This document shows, piece after piece, positions 15,465-24,203 of a stretch of 64,000 bases of DNA. This DNA comes from Streptomyces huiliensis (GTDB lineage Bacteria; Actinomycetota; Actinomycetes; Streptomycetales; Streptomycetaceae). The position numbers were made by a program, and so were the translations under genes. The notes under the pieces are model-generated. The model saw nothing but the letters and a program-made list of their open reading frames with translations, searched no databases and was not told where the DNA came from. The DNA lies in assembly GCF_020037025.1 (NCBI RefSeq), contig NZ_JAIQLH010000026.1, forward strand, positions 24,039 to 88,038. The letters run 5' to 3'. Every line of letters begins with the position of its first letter. The first letter of the stretch is position 1.

Positions 15465-17531
15465 TCAGCCGGCCAGCTTCGCCGACTTGCGGCGCGCGGT
15501 CCACACCGCCGCACCGCCCGCGAGGACGAGCGCCGCGGCGCTGCCGACGAGCGGGCCGGTGGGGGTGTCGGAGCCGGTGTGGGCGAGGGTGTCGTCCGTA
15601 CCGGAGCCGGTGCCCGTACCCGTACCGGACGAGCCGCCGGTGCCGGTCGTCCCGGTGCCGGTGCTCGGCGAGCCGCTGCCGTCGGTGTTGGTGCCGGTGG
15701 AGTCGTCGTCGAGCTTGGCGTCCTTGTTGACCGCGATCTTCGCGGTCACCGGGTCGAGGCCGTCGCCCTGCTGGAACTGGCCGCTCTGGAGCTCCAGCGC
15801 CTCCTTCCCTTCCTTCGTGAGGGCGGTCTGCACCATGTTCAGCGTGACGACGCCGTTGACGGGCTTGAGCGAGTCCTCGTACAGCGTCAGGTCGGCCAGC
15901 GCTATCTCCTTGCCGGACAGCTGGGGGGCGGCCTTCTCGTCGGTCTTCTTGGTGACCTGGGCCAGCAGCTGTCCCTTGGTCCCGTCAGCCTTGATCCGGA
16001 ACTTCGAGAGGGTCAGCTCCACCTTCTTGGCGTTCGCGGGGTGTGCGGTGAAGCGCACCGTGCCGTTGAAGGTGGCGTCGAGCTTGGGCTTGTCCCCGCC
16101 GCCGTAGCTGCCCGACGCCTTAGTGAAGCGGAAGCCGGTGCTCTGCTGCTGGGCGCCGTCCGAGACCTCGAACTTCCCGTTGAGCTTCGTGCTGATGTCG
16201 GTGCGGAAGGACTCCTTGACGCCCCAGTCCAGGCGGCCGTCGTAGATCGTGGAGTCCGCGGCCAGCTCCTTGGGCGACTCGGAGGGGCTGCCGGTGGTGC
16301 CGGGAGTCTCCGTGCCGCCCGTGGTGCCGGTGCTTCCCGTGGTCCCGGGGGACGCGCTGGAGCCGCCGGTGCCCTCGGTGCCGCCCTTCGGGTCGCCGGT
16401 CACGGGGATGAGCGACTCGTCCTCCGGGCCCGTGACCTTGCCGTCCTCCACGCCCTTGTCTTCCGCGCCCTTGTCCTCCGCGCCCTTGTCCTCCGACTCG
16501 GGCTCGGGCTTGGGCTCCTCGGAGTCCTTCGGCTTGGGCTCCGGCGCGGGGGTTTCCTTCTGCTCCGGATCCGGCTTCGGCTCAGGCTTCGGCTTCTCGG
16601 GGTCCGCCGGCTTCGGCGCGGGGGCGGGCTTCTTGTCGGGATCGGGCTTGGGCTTGGGTTCAGGCTTGGGCTCGGGGGCCGGGATCGGGGCGCCCTGGTG
16701 CACCGAGAGCGAGAGGGCGTCGAGAGAAGCCCCGGCCTTGACGAGCGAATGGCCCTTGTACGTGAACGCCTTGGCGCCCTCCGCCGTCAGGGTCACCGGC
16801 ACCTTGGTGAGCGACGGGACGTCGTTCTTGCTGTCGTTCTTGGTGCCGTCCTTGGCGTCGGGCTTCTCCGCGGACTTCTCCGCCGACTTCTCGTCGGACT
16901 TGGATCCGTCCTTGGCCTTGCCCTTGCCCTTGTCCTCGGCCTTGGCCTTGTCGCCGTCCTTGGCCTCGGACTTGGCGTCCTTGGTGTCCTTGCCGTCCTT
17001 CCCCTCCTTGCCCTTCTCCCCCGCGAGGTCAAGTGTGGCGAGCGTGACGTCGTCGCGCGTCTTGCCGGACTTCGTGACGTCGGCGGTGACACGGCCCTTC
17101 TCGCCCTCGCCGATCACCTTGAGGTCGCTGAACTTCAGGTCCAGCCCCCAGTGCTTCTTCTTCCCCTCTCCCTTGGCGTGGCCCAGGAAGCGCACGCTCC
17201 CCTTGAAGGCCGTGGTGAAGGAGTGCTTCTCGCGGTCGTAGCTGCCCTTGCCGCCGGAGAAGGTGAAGGCGCCGTTGTCGTCGGCCTGCTCGGCGCCGTC
17301 GGCGACCCGGATGCTGCCGTCGGCCTTGTCGCCGGTCACGTACTGGCGGAACGATTCCTTGATGCCCCAGGTGAGGGCGCCGTCCTTGAGCTGGAACCCG
17401 GTCGGCGACTTGGCTGCCGCGTCCGGCTCCTCACCGGCGGCTCGGGCGGGCAGGGTGAGCACGGTGGCCCCGAGGGCGATCGCCGTGGCGACGGCGGCGG
17501 TGAACGCCGTCCGTCTCTGAGTTACGGCCAT
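15465..17531 (-). CDS. Cell-wall-anchored protein with two HtaA (heme-binding) domains
   Basis: A 688-residue surface protein. Residues 1-32 are a signal peptide. HtaA domain 1 (about 45-175 with a disordered Lys/Asp insert to 245; DGALTWGIKESFRQYV) and HtaA domain 2 (about 425-600; DGRLDWGVKESFRTDI) are joined by a Pro/Glu/Lys-rich linker. The C-terminus has LAHTG (649-653), a hydrophobic helix and RRKSAKLAG, a sortase-E LAxTG signal. HtaA domains bind heme in corynebacterial uptake. It is divergent from efeOBU across a shared 0.5-kb promoter region, which suggests joint iron control (inference). No heme ABC transporter genes are in view. Confidence 0.92.
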   Translation of the reverse strand: MAVTQRRTAFTAAVATAIALGATVLTLPARAAGEEPDAAAKSPTGFQLKDGALTWGIKESFRQYVTGDKADGSIRVADGAEQADDNGAFTFSGGKGSYDREKHSFTTAFKGSVRFLGHAKGEGKKKHWGLDLKFSDLKVIGEGEKGRVTADVTKSGKTRDDVTLATLDLAGEKGKEGKDGKDTKDAKSEAKDGDKAKAEDKGKGKAKDGSKSDEKSAEKSAEKPDAKDGTKNDSKNDVPSLTKVPVTLTAEGAKAFTYKGHSLVKAGASLDALSLSVHQGAPIPAPEPKPEPKPKPDPDKKPAPAPKPADPEKPKPEPKPDPEQKETPAPEPKPKDSEEPKPEPESEDKGAEDKGAEDKGVEDGKVTGPEDESLIPVTGDPKGGTEGTGGSSASPGTTGSTGTTGGTETPGTTGSPSESPKELAADSTIYDGRLDWGVKESFRTDISTKLNGKFEVSDGAQQQSTGFRFTKASGSYGGGDKPKLDATFNGTVRFTAHPANAKKVELTLSKFRIKADGTKGQLLAQVTKKTDEKAAPQLSGKEIALADLTLYEDSLKPVNGVVTLNMVQTALTKEGKEALELQSGQFQQGDGLDPVTAKIAVNKDAKLDDDSTGTNTDGSGSPSTGTGTTGTGGSSGTGTGTGSGTDDTLAHTGSDTPTGPLVGSAAALVLAGGAAVWTARRKSAKLAG

Positions 17532-18075
17532 GTGTCAACTCTCCTTAGGGGTAGTGCGGCCGGTGCCTGCCGGCACATGAAAGGTAGTCAGTCGAATGGA
17601 TGCGCGGAAAGCGGAAAAGGGTCCCTCGCACGGCACATGAGACGTCACACGAGTTGCCGTCCGTTCCGTGCGCACCGCCGGACGACCGCACACGGCCCGC
17701 CCGGGCCTTGCCGCCCGCGTGGCCGCGAAGTGGCCGGAATGGCCGGATCCATCCCCCTCCCCCGGGTGCACTTCCGATCAACACCCAAAGCACCCCCGGG
17801 GTACCCCCGGAGCACCCCCGGCTACCCCCCGACCACCCACCACCCCGCCGTGACGCAAGAGGCAGGACAGGCTCAAGTGATCAAGAAAACGGGTTGGACG
17901 AGATTTTGCCGCGTGAGAGCAGGATCACGTGCACTTTGGGGAACGACTCAGGCAAGGCTCAGATAAGTTAGGTCGGCCTTATTAGAGGTGTCTTTTCAGC
18001 CACATCGCCTCCCTTTGTGACGGAGATGTGATGAAAAGGCAGGTATTCCGACTTCCAAGCCCGCCTGGAGCCCCT
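17532..18075. other. Divergent promoter region between htaA-like gene and efeO
   Basis: A 544-bp region. The right part (17880-18020) is clearly more AT-rich. A run of related ACCCCCGG words occupies 17785-17835. A weak iron-box-like element is listed separately. No ORF is supported. Confidence 0.6.
17968..17986. promoter_or_regulatory. Weak iron-box-like sequence (possible DmdR/IdeR site)
   Basis: TTAGGTCGGCCTTATTAGA matches the TTAGGTTAGGCTCACCTAA iron-box consensus at about 11 of 19 positions, with the left half TTAGGT intact. It sits about 90 bp upstream of efeO, where an iron repressor is expected. The right half is poor, so this is tentative. Confidence 0.35.
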
Positions 18076-19212
18076 ATGCGAGCCTTCCGCTCCTCCGCTG
18101 TCACCGTCGTCGCCGCGGCGGCGGCCCTGGCCGTCGTGTCCGGTTGCGCTGAGAAGTCGGACGCCGGCGACGACGACGTGATCCGCGTGACCGCCTCGGA
18201 CGACAAGTGCGAGGTTTCGAAGACCTCGTTCCCCGCCGGCGACGTGAAGATCAAGGTCCACAACAAGGGCTCCAAGGTCACCGAGGTGTACGTCTACGCC
18301 GCGGACGACCGGATCGTCACCGAGCGGGAGAACATCGGCCCGGACTTCAAGACCGAGATCACCGCGACGATCAAGAAGCCCGGCTCCTACGAAATCGCCT
18401 GCAAGCCGGGGATGAAGGGCGACGGAATCCGCCAGAAGATCACCGTCACCGGCGGCGACGGCAAGGAGAAGAAGACCGACCCGGCGCTCGACAAGGCCGT
18501 CGCGGAGTACCGCAAGTACGCCCAGGAGCAGGCCGACGCGACCATCCCGCTCGCGCAGAAGTTCGCCGACGCCGTCAAGGCGGGCGACCTCGACGCGGCG
18601 AAGAAGGCGTACGCCCCGTCCCGCCTCGGCTGGGAGCGGACCGAGCCGGTCGCCGAGTCCTTCGGCGACATCGACCCCAAGGTCGACGTCCGCGAGGACG
18701 GCCTGGAGAAGGGCCAGAAGTGGACCGGCTGGCACAAGCTGGAGAAGTCGCTCTGGGACGGCAAGAAGATCACTGACGAGGACAAGGCCCTCGCCGACCA
18801 GCTGATGAAGGACCTCGTCGACTGGCAGAAGCGGGTCGGCAAGGCCGACATCACCGCCACCAGCATGGCCAACGGCGCCAAGGAGCTGCTCGACGAGGTG
18901 GCCACCGGCAAGGTCACCGGCGAGGAGGAGCGCTACAGCCACACCGACCTGGACGACTTCCAGGCCAACGTGGAGGGCGCCGAGAAGTCGTACGAGCTGC
19001 TGAAGCCCGTCGCGGCCAAGAACGACGCCGCGCTCGTCAAGGAGCTCGACAAGCAGTTCGGCGACCTGAAGAAGCTGCTCGGCGACTACCGCGACGGCGA
19101 CTCCTTCAAGGCGTACGACTCCGTCGGCAAGGACGACCGCAAGAAGCTGTCGGACGCCGTCAACGCCCTCGCCGAGCCGCTGTCCAAGCTCGCCGGCGCC
19201 GTCGCGAAGTAA
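18076..19212 (+). CDS. efeO: Iron uptake lipoprotein EfeO (cupredoxin plus M75 imelysin-like)
   Basis: A 378-residue lipoprotein from ATG 18076 (GGAG upstream); the ORF can start at 18028. The signal peptide ends in VVSGC (Cys24). A cupredoxin-like domain (30-125) precedes the M75 domain with the HxxE metal motif in GWHKLEK (His220, Glu223). EfeO binds iron outside the membrane and passes it to EfeU. It is the first gene of efeO-efeB-efeU with only 13 bp to efeB. It is transcribed away from the HtaA gene. Confidence 0.95.
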   Translation: MRAFRSSAVTVVAAAAALAVVSGCAEKSDAGDDDVIRVTASDDKCEVSKTSFPAGDVKIKVHNKGSKVTEVYVYAADDRIVTERENIGPDFKTEITATIKKPGSYEIACKPGMKGDGIRQKITVTGGDGKEKKTDPALDKAVAEYRKYAQEQADATIPLAQKFADAVKAGDLDAAKKAYAPSRLGWERTEPVAESFGDIDPKVDVREDGLEKGQKWTGWHKLEKSLWDGKKITDEDKALADQLMKDLVDWQKRVGKADITATSMANGAKELLDEVATGKVTGEEERYSHTDLDDFQANVEGAEKSYELLKPVAAKNDAALVKELDKQFGDLKKLLGDYRDGDSFKAYDSVGKDDRKKLSDAVNALAEPLSKLAGAVAK

Positions 19213-19225
19213 CCGGGGGCAGACG

Positions 19226-20542
19226 ATGACCGACGCGATCGACACCAAGGCAGAAGACCGCCCCGAGGAGCCGGCGGGCGACGGCACGGACGAGAAGCGC
19301 ACCGGCCGGAAGCCGTCCCGCCGCACCCTGCTCGGCTGGGGCGGCGCCGGGCTGGCGTTCGGCGCCGCCGCGGCCGGCGGCACGGCCGCGGCCCTGCGGC
19401 TCGACGACGACGCCGCGCCGGCCGCCGCCGAGGGCGAGGCCGTCCCGTTCTACGGCCCCCACCAGGCCGGCATCGCCACGCCCGTCCAGGACCGGCTGCA
19501 CTTCGCCGCCTTCGACGTGCGCACGGACGACCGCGAGCAGCTGATCAAGCTGCTGAAGGAGTGGACGGCCGCCGCCGCCCGGATGACCGCGGGCCACGAG
19601 GTCGGCGAGGGCGCGATCAGCGAGAACGACGAGCTGCCGCCGGACGACACCGGCGAGGCCCTGGGCCTCAAGCCGTCGCGGCTGACGCTCACGTTCGGCG
19701 TCGGGCCGACCCTGTTCGAGAAGGACGGCAAGGACCGGTTCGGCCTCAAGGGCCGCCGCCCCAAGGCCCTGATCGACCTGCCGACGTTCCCCGGCGACAA
19801 CCTGGACGCGGCCCGCAGCGGCGGCGACCTCTGCGTCCAGGCGTGCGCGGACGACCCGCAGGTCGCGGTGCACGCGATCCGCAACCTGGCCCGCATCGGC
19901 ATGGGCCGGGTGGCGATCCGCTGGTCGCAGCTGGGCTTCGGCAAGACCTCGTCGACCACGCCGGACGCCATGACGCCGCGCAACATGATGGGCTTCAAGG
20001 ACGGCACCCGGAACATCGCGGGCACCGAGACCGACCGGCTCGACAAGTTCGTGTGGGTCGGCGAGAAGGACGGCGACGGCTGGATGGCCGGCGGCTCGTA
20101 CCTCGTCGCCCGGCGCATCCGGATGCACATCGAGACCTGGGACCGGACCTCGCTCAAGGAGCAGGAGGACGTCTTCGGCCGCGACAAGGCCGAGGGCGCG
20201 CCGCTGGGCAAGCGCAAGGAGCGCGAGGAGCCCAACCTGCGGGTGATGAAGCCGGACGCGCACGTCCGCCTCGCCCACCCCGACAGCAACGCGGGGGCGA
20301 CGATCCTGCGCCGCGGCTACTCCTTCACGGACGGCACCGACGGCCTGGGCCGGCTCGACGCCGGACTGTTCTTCATCGCCTACCAGCGCGACGTCCGGGA
20401 CGGCTTCGTGCCGATCCAGACCCGACTGTCGCGTTCGGACGCCCTCAACGAGTACATCCAGCACGTGGGTTCGGCCGTCTTCGCCGTCCCGCCGGGCGTC
20501 CGCGACAAGGACGACTGGTGGGGCCGGGCGCTGTTCGGCTGA
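19226..20542 (+). CDS. efeB: DyP-type heme peroxidase / deferrochelatase EfeB, Tat-exported
   Basis: A 438-residue protein with a twin-arginine signal (SRRTLLGWGGAG, 31-42), a hydrophobic h-region to about 58 and the DyP hallmark GFKDGTRN with the catalytic Asp near 259. The heme-ligand histidine is expected in the later DAHVRLAHP region. It oxidises ferrous iron or releases iron from heme outside the membrane for EfeO/EfeU. It starts 13 bp after efeO, and efeU follows after 27 bp with an AAGGAGG site between. Confidence 0.95.
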   Translation: MTDAIDTKAEDRPEEPAGDGTDEKRTGRKPSRRTLLGWGGAGLAFGAAAAGGTAAALRLDDDAAPAAAEGEAVPFYGPHQAGIATPVQDRLHFAAFDVRTDDREQLIKLLKEWTAAAARMTAGHEVGEGAISENDELPPDDTGEALGLKPSRLTLTFGVGPTLFEKDGKDRFGLKGRRPKALIDLPTFPGDNLDAARSGGDLCVQACADDPQVAVHAIRNLARIGMGRVAIRWSQLGFGKTSSTTPDAMTPRNMMGFKDGTRNIAGTETDRLDKFVWVGEKDGDGWMAGGSYLVARRIRMHIETWDRTSLKEQEDVFGRDKAEGAPLGKRKEREEPNLRVMKPDAHVRLAHPDSNAGATILRRGYSFTDGTDGLGRLDAGLFFIAYQRDVRDGFVPIQTRLSRSDALNEYIQHVGSAVFAVPPGVRDKDDWWGRALFG

Positions 20543-20569
20543 CGGCCCCGCACAAGAAGGAGGCGCCGC

Positions 20570-21661
20570 GTGTTCGGCAACTACCTGATCGGCCTGCGCG
20601 AGGGGCTGGAGGCCAGCCTGGTCGTCTGCATCCTCGTCGCCTACCTGGTCAAGAGCGGCCGCAGGGACGCCCTGCGGCCGGTCTGGCTCGGCATCGCCGC
20701 GGCCGTGCTGCTCAGCATGGGCTTCGGGGCCGTGCTCCAGTACGGCTCGCGGACCATGACGTTCGAGGCGCAGGAGATGCTGGGCGGCTCGCTGTCCGTC
20801 ATCGCCGTGGGCCTGGTGACGTGGATGGTCTTCTGGATGCGGCGCACCGCGCGGCACCTGAAGCGGGAGCTGCACGGCAAGCTGGACGCGGCGCTGGCGA
20901 TGGGCACCACCGCGCTGGTGGTGACGGCGTTCCTGGCGGTGGGCCGGGAGGGGCTGGAGACCGCGCTGTTCATCTGGACGGCGGTGCAGGCCACCGACGA
21001 CGGGGTGCGGCCGCTGGTCGGCGCGCTGCTCGGGCTGCTGACCGCGGTGGTGCTGGGCTGGCTGTTCTACCGGGGCGCCCTGAGGATCAACCTGGCGAAA
21101 TTCTTCACCTGGACCGGCGCCATGCTGATCGTGGTGGCCGCGGGCGTGCTCGCGTACGGCTTCCACGACCTCCAGGAGGCCGACGTCCTGCCGGGGCTGA
21201 ACGCGAAGGCGTTCGACGTCAGTGAGCAGGTGCCGGTCGACAGCTGGTACGGGACGCTGCTGAAGGGCGTCTTCAACTTCCAGCCGGATCCGACGAAGCT
21301 GCAGGTGTGGGTGTGGGCGCTGTATCTGGTGCCGACCCTGCTGCTGTTCTTCCGGCCGTCCCGTCCCGGTAGTGTGGCGCCGTCCCGAGCAGCCACCGCA
21401 GCCACCGCAGGCAGCGCAGCCACCGAGGAGGCCAACGCCGATGCGACGTCGGACGCGTCCGCGTCTTCCGCGGCTCCCGCGTCTTCTGCGGCTCCCGCGT
21501 CTTCTGCGGCTCCCGCGTCTTCTGCGGCTCCCGCGTCTTCTGCGGCTACCGCCGTGGCCGGCTCGGCTGGTCCCGCTGCTCCTGCTGCCGGCGCTGCTGA
21601 CGACCGGCTGCATGACGGTGCACGGCGAGCGGGAGATCGTCCCGGCGGTGGACAAGGCTGA
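20570..21661 (+). CDS. efeU: FTR1-family iron permease EfeU with repeat-encoded C-terminal tail
   Basis: A 363-residue membrane protein from GTG 20570 behind AAGGAGG. Both REGLE iron-translocation motifs are present (10-14 and 126-130) and about seven hydrophobic segments end near residue 263. The last 100 residues are an Ala/Ser/Pro tail containing five copies of ASSAAP, encoded by an 18-bp array, which is longer than usual for EfeU. The 3' 221 bp overlap the next gene in another frame. Confidence 0.95.
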   Translation: MFGNYLIGLREGLEASLVVCILVAYLVKSGRRDALRPVWLGIAAAVLLSMGFGAVLQYGSRTMTFEAQEMLGGSLSVIAVGLVTWMVFWMRRTARHLKRELHGKLDAALAMGTTALVVTAFLAVGREGLETALFIWTAVQATDDGVRPLVGALLGLLTAVVLGWLFYRGALRINLAKFFTWTGAMLIVVAAGVLAYGFHDLQEADVLPGLNAKAFDVSEQVPVDSWYGTLLKGVFNFQPDPTKLQVWVWALYLVPTLLLFFRPSRPGSVAPSRAATAATAGSAATEEANADATSDASASSAAPASSAAPASSAAPASSAAPASSAATAVAGSAGPAAPAAGAADDRLHDGARRAGDRPGGGQG

Positions 21662-22535
21662 GGCCGCCAAGGTCCTCGGCGACTTCACCGCCGGCTACAC
21701 CAAGGCCTACCGCGCGCTCGACCCGGCCCTCGTGGACCGGGTCGAGACCGGCGCCCTCGCCGAGATCGGCCGCGCCGACGTGACCGCGCAGCGCAAGCTG
21801 CTGCCCAAGGGCAACCCGGGCTATCCCGCGCTGGAACTGCGGGACGCCCGGTTCGCCATTCCCAAGTCGGCCGGCTGGCCCAAGTTCTTCGTCGCCGACA
21901 CCCTCAGCAACCGGGACAGGAACCGGTGGCTGGTGGTGTTCACGTGTGACAGCGCCAAGGACCCGTGGAAGGCCGCCTACCTGACGCTGCACGCGCCGGG
22001 CACGGTCCCGGCGTTCCGGACGGACGGGGACGGCTGGGCGGAGGCCGTGCCGGCGCGGGCCGACGAGCCGTCCGGACTGGCGCTGGACCCTGACGCGGTC
22101 AGCGGCGCGTACACCGGCTTCCTGCGGACGGGGAAGGGCGACGCCTTCGCCCCCGACCTCGCCACCACCCAGCTGCGGGCCGACCGCGCCAAGCTCGCGC
22201 GGACGCCCACGTTCTGGACGGACTGGATCGACACCCCCGAGCGGTCGCCCGGCTTCCCGCCGCTGGCCCTGCGCACGGCCGACGGCGGCGCGGTCGTCTT
22301 CTTCACCGCCCACCACCGCGAGAAGCGGACCATGGCGAAGGGCGTGCGCCCCGCCGTCACCGAGCAGCGGACGAAGTCGCTGCTGACGGGGCGGCTCTCG
22401 ACGGCGATCACGTACACGCGGGTGTCGGAGTCGGCGGTGCGGGTGCCGGCGAAGAGGGAGCGGGTGAAGGGGGCGGCGTCCCGGGTGAGGTTCCTGAACC
22501 GGATCGAGTCGCTGATAGCGGCGAAGGGCGAGTAA
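21441..22535 (+). CDS. Lipoprotein overlapping the efeU 3' end
   Basis: A 364-residue protein. ATG 21441 has GAGGAGG 9 nt upstream inside efeU; the only other upstream start would extend deeper into efeU. The N-terminus is a very long Arg/Leu-repeat region ((RLPRLL)n, residues 8-37) before the hydrophobic core and lipobox LTTGC (Cys57). The exported domain (ADKAEAAKVLGDFTAGY..., WLVVF, YLTLH) has no family I recognise. Its place after efeU suggests translational coupling and a link to iron uptake (inference). Confidence 0.82.
   Translation: MRRRTRPRLPRLPRLLRLPRLLRLPRLLRLPRLLRLPPWPARLVPLLLLPALLTTGCMTVHGEREIVPAVDKAEAAKVLGDFTAGYTKAYRALDPALVDRVETGALAEIGRADVTAQRKLLPKGNPGYPALELRDARFAIPKSAGWPKFFVADTLSNRDRNRWLVVFTCDSAKDPWKAAYLTLHAPGTVPAFRTDGDGWAEAVPARADEPSGLALDPDAVSGAYTGFLRTGKGDAFAPDLATTQLRADRAKLARTPTFWTDWIDTPERSPGFPPLALRTADGGAVVFFTAHHREKRTMAKGVRPAVTEQRTKSLLTGRLSTAITYTRVSESAVRVPAKRERVKGAASRVRFLNRIESLIAAKGE
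21461..21550. repeat. 18-bp tandem array read in two frames
   Basis: Five copies of GCGTCTTCTGCGGCTCCC, the first and last each with one change. In the efeU frame each unit gives ASSAAP; in the +1 lipoprotein frame it gives an Arg/Leu/Pro hexapeptide. Copy-number change keeps both frames open because 18 is a multiple of three. Confidence 0.95.
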
Positions 22536-22537
22536 GG

Positions 22538-22579
22538 GAGCGCGGAGGCCGTCAGCGGCGAGCGCGGAGGCCGTCAGCG
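22538..22579. repeat. 22-bp duplication containing the PrimPol stop codon
   Basis: Two copies of a 22-bp unit (starting GAGCGCGGAGGCCGTCAGCG) fill the gap between two convergent genes. The minus-strand PrimPol stop (22574-22576) lies inside one copy, so a second TGA occurs 22 nt further on. Confidence 0.88.
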
Positions 22580-23305
22580 TCCGATGGGCCAGGCCGCGTG
22601 GTGCTCGTGGTCCGGCCGGTCGCCCGCGTACTGCGCGCACGCGTCCGTCAGCGTCTCCAGCAGCGTCAGCGGATCCGGCAGCGGCCGTTCCGGACCCAGC
22701 AGCCAGGCCACGTACGCGTCGTCGCCGGGAAGGCGGGAGGGCGGCAGGAGGACGTAGCTGCCGCGGCAGTGCCAGCGCAGCCCGGGGTGCTCGTCGAGGG
22801 TCTCGGGGTGGCAGTCGAGCTCGCAGGGCCACCACTCGTCCTCGTCGTCCGGGGTGCCGCGGGTGGCGGTGAAGAAGAGCATGCGGTCGGGGGCGACGGT
22901 GGCGACGGGGCCGACCTCGACGCCGGCGGCCGTGAGCCGGTCCAGCGCCTTGCGGCCGGCCTCGGCGGGGACGTCCAGGACGTCGTGGGCCATGCCGGTG
23001 GCGGTGACGAAGTTGGCCTCGGGCTGGGCCCGGAGCCATTTGGCGACCTTCTCCGGGTCGGTGGTGGCGAGGGTCTGCCAGGCGAAGGAGACGGGATGTC
23101 GCCCCGGGGTGGGACAGCCGATGCGTTCGCACGAACACCCGTAGCCGGAGGGGTGGGCGGCCGGGGCCAGGGGGAACCCGGCGGCGGCCGCGGCCAGGAG
23201 CAGTTCCTCGCGGGCGGCACCGGTGGCCGCCCCCGCACCCGTATCGCCGCCCGCTCCGCTCCTGGGGCGGCGCAGCCACTGGGAGAATCTGCTCTTGCGT
23301 TCCAT
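22574..23305 (-). CDS. Bifunctional DNA primase/polymerase (PrimPol) N-terminal-domain protein
   Basis: A 243-residue stand-alone protein. It has the PrimPol-type stretch AAAAAGFPLAPA, a small Cys pattern (GCSCERIGCPTPGRHPVSF, about 53-71), then ATTDPEKVAKWL and a conserved nucleotide-binding core. Chromosomal Streptomyces copies of this domain are common and usually not attached to a helicase. The role in DNA metabolism is from family only. It is convergent with the lipoprotein gene. Confidence 0.82.
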   Translation of the reverse strand: MERKSRFSQWLRRPRSGAGGDTGAGAATGAAREELLLAAAAAGFPLAPAAHPSGYGCSCERIGCPTPGRHPVSFAWQTLATTDPEKVAKWLRAQPEANFVTATGMAHDVLDVPAEAGRKALDRLTAAGVEVGPVATVAPDRMLFFTATRGTPDDEDEWWPCELDCHPETLDEHPGLRWHCRGSYVLLPPSRLPGDDAYVAWLLGPERPLPDPLTLLETLTDACAQYAGDRPDHEHHAAWPIGR

Positions 23306-23445
23306 CTATCCCCTCACTTCGACCGCGGTCTCCGCTCAATGCTGCCACCATCCGGCGCCCGGCGTGACCGTCGGGCGCATCCGGGGGTGTGACACGGACC
23401 GCTCCCGCGGCTCGGCGGGTGGGCGAGCCGGGCTGAGCACGGGGC

Positions 23446-24054
23446 TCAGGGCCGCGGGGCGAGTCCGCGCAGGGTGATCTCGACGACGGCGTCGGCGTAG
23501 GCGTGGGTGAGGGGCTGGGTCCGCAGCATCCAGCGGTGGGCGAGCGGGCCGACGAGCAGTTCCAGGGCGATGCGCGGGTCCACGTCCGGGTCGGCCTGTC
23601 CGGCCTCCTGGGCGGCGCGCAGCCGGGTGACGTACAGCTGGAGCTGCGGTTCGAGGACCGCCCTGGTGAACTGCGCGCAGAGGTCGGGGTTGACGACGCT
23701 CTCGGCGGCGAGGGCGCGCGAAGGCGCGTCGTAGCGCGGACTGTTGAGTTCGTCGACGGTGGCGCGGAGGACGAGCTTGAGGTCGGCCTCCAGGTCGCCC
23801 GTGTCGGGGAGCTCGGTGTGGCCCTCGGCGGCGTCCTCGCCGAGGGCGACGAAGGCGTCGAGGAGGACGGCGGCCTTGGAGGGCCACCAGCGGTAGATCG
23901 TCTGCTTGCCGACGCCGGCGCGGGCGGCGATGGCCTCGATGGTGAGCCGCTGGTAGCCGGTCTCGCCGGTGAGTTCGAGGGCGGCTTCCAGGATCGCGCG
24001 ACGGGAACGCTCGCTGCGACGGTTGGCGTCGGGCGGGGTCTTGGTAGTGGCCAT
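23446..24054 (-). CDS. TetR-family repressor
   Basis: A 202-residue regulator. ATG 24054 is chosen over 24126 since the conserved text starts MATTKTPPDANRRSERSRRAIL. The HTH is at about 20-66 (LTIEAIAARAGVGKQTIYRWWPSKAAVL), followed by a ligand-binding domain ending ITLRGLAPRP. Two related palindromes lie in the divergent region, one beside its own start and one before the DUF6243 gene, so it most likely represses both. Confidence 0.93.
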   Translation of the reverse strand: MATTKTPPDANRRSERSRRAILEAALELTGETGYQRLTIEAIAARAGVGKQTIYRWWPSKAAVLLDAFVALGEDAAEGHTELPDTGDLEADLKLVLRATVDELNSPRYDAPSRALAAESVVNPDLCAQFTRAVLEPQLQLYVTRLRAAQEAGQADPDVDPRIALELLVGPLAHRWMLRTQPLTHAYADAVVEITLRGLAPRP

Positions 24055-24080
24055 GGGGGCAGGGTAGCGGTTGAGTGAGG

Positions 24081-24097
24081 CGAGACGTTTCGTCTCG
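24081..24097. promoter_or_regulatory. TetR operator 1 (near tetR start)
   Basis: CGAGACGTTTCGTCTCG: 7-bp arms around TTT, 27 bp upstream of the tetR ATG, sharing the CGAGACG half-site with operator 2. Confidence 0.7.
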
Positions 24098-24104
24098 TTG
24101 GGGG

Positions 24105-24136
24105 TTGACGGGGCGGGGTGCGGCATGGCCTAATAA
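24105..24136 (+). promoter_or_regulatory. Possible promoter of the DUF6243 gene
   Basis: TTGACG at 24105 and TAATAA at 24131 resemble -35 and -10 hexamers, but the 20-bp spacing is long. Operator 2 begins 12 bp after the -10, a good position for repression. Confidence 0.4.
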
Positions 24137-24148
24137 CGGAGTCATCGC

Positions 24149-24168
24149 GAGACGAGACGTCTCGTCTC
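24149..24168. promoter_or_regulatory. TetR operator 2, perfect 20-bp palindrome
   Basis: GAGACGAGACGTCTCGTCTC is its own exact reverse complement. It lies 36 bp before the DUF6243 start codon and shares its CGAGACG half-site with operator 1. Confidence 0.85.
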
Positions 24169-24203
24169 AAGCAAGTGCGAGACACCGACGGAAGGAGCCC
24201 GAC

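Noticed and set aside
15579..17966. A 795-codon plus-strand ORF opposite the HtaA gene
   Set aside because: Leu/Arg/Gly-rich shadow of a clearly assigned protein with signal peptide and sortase signal.
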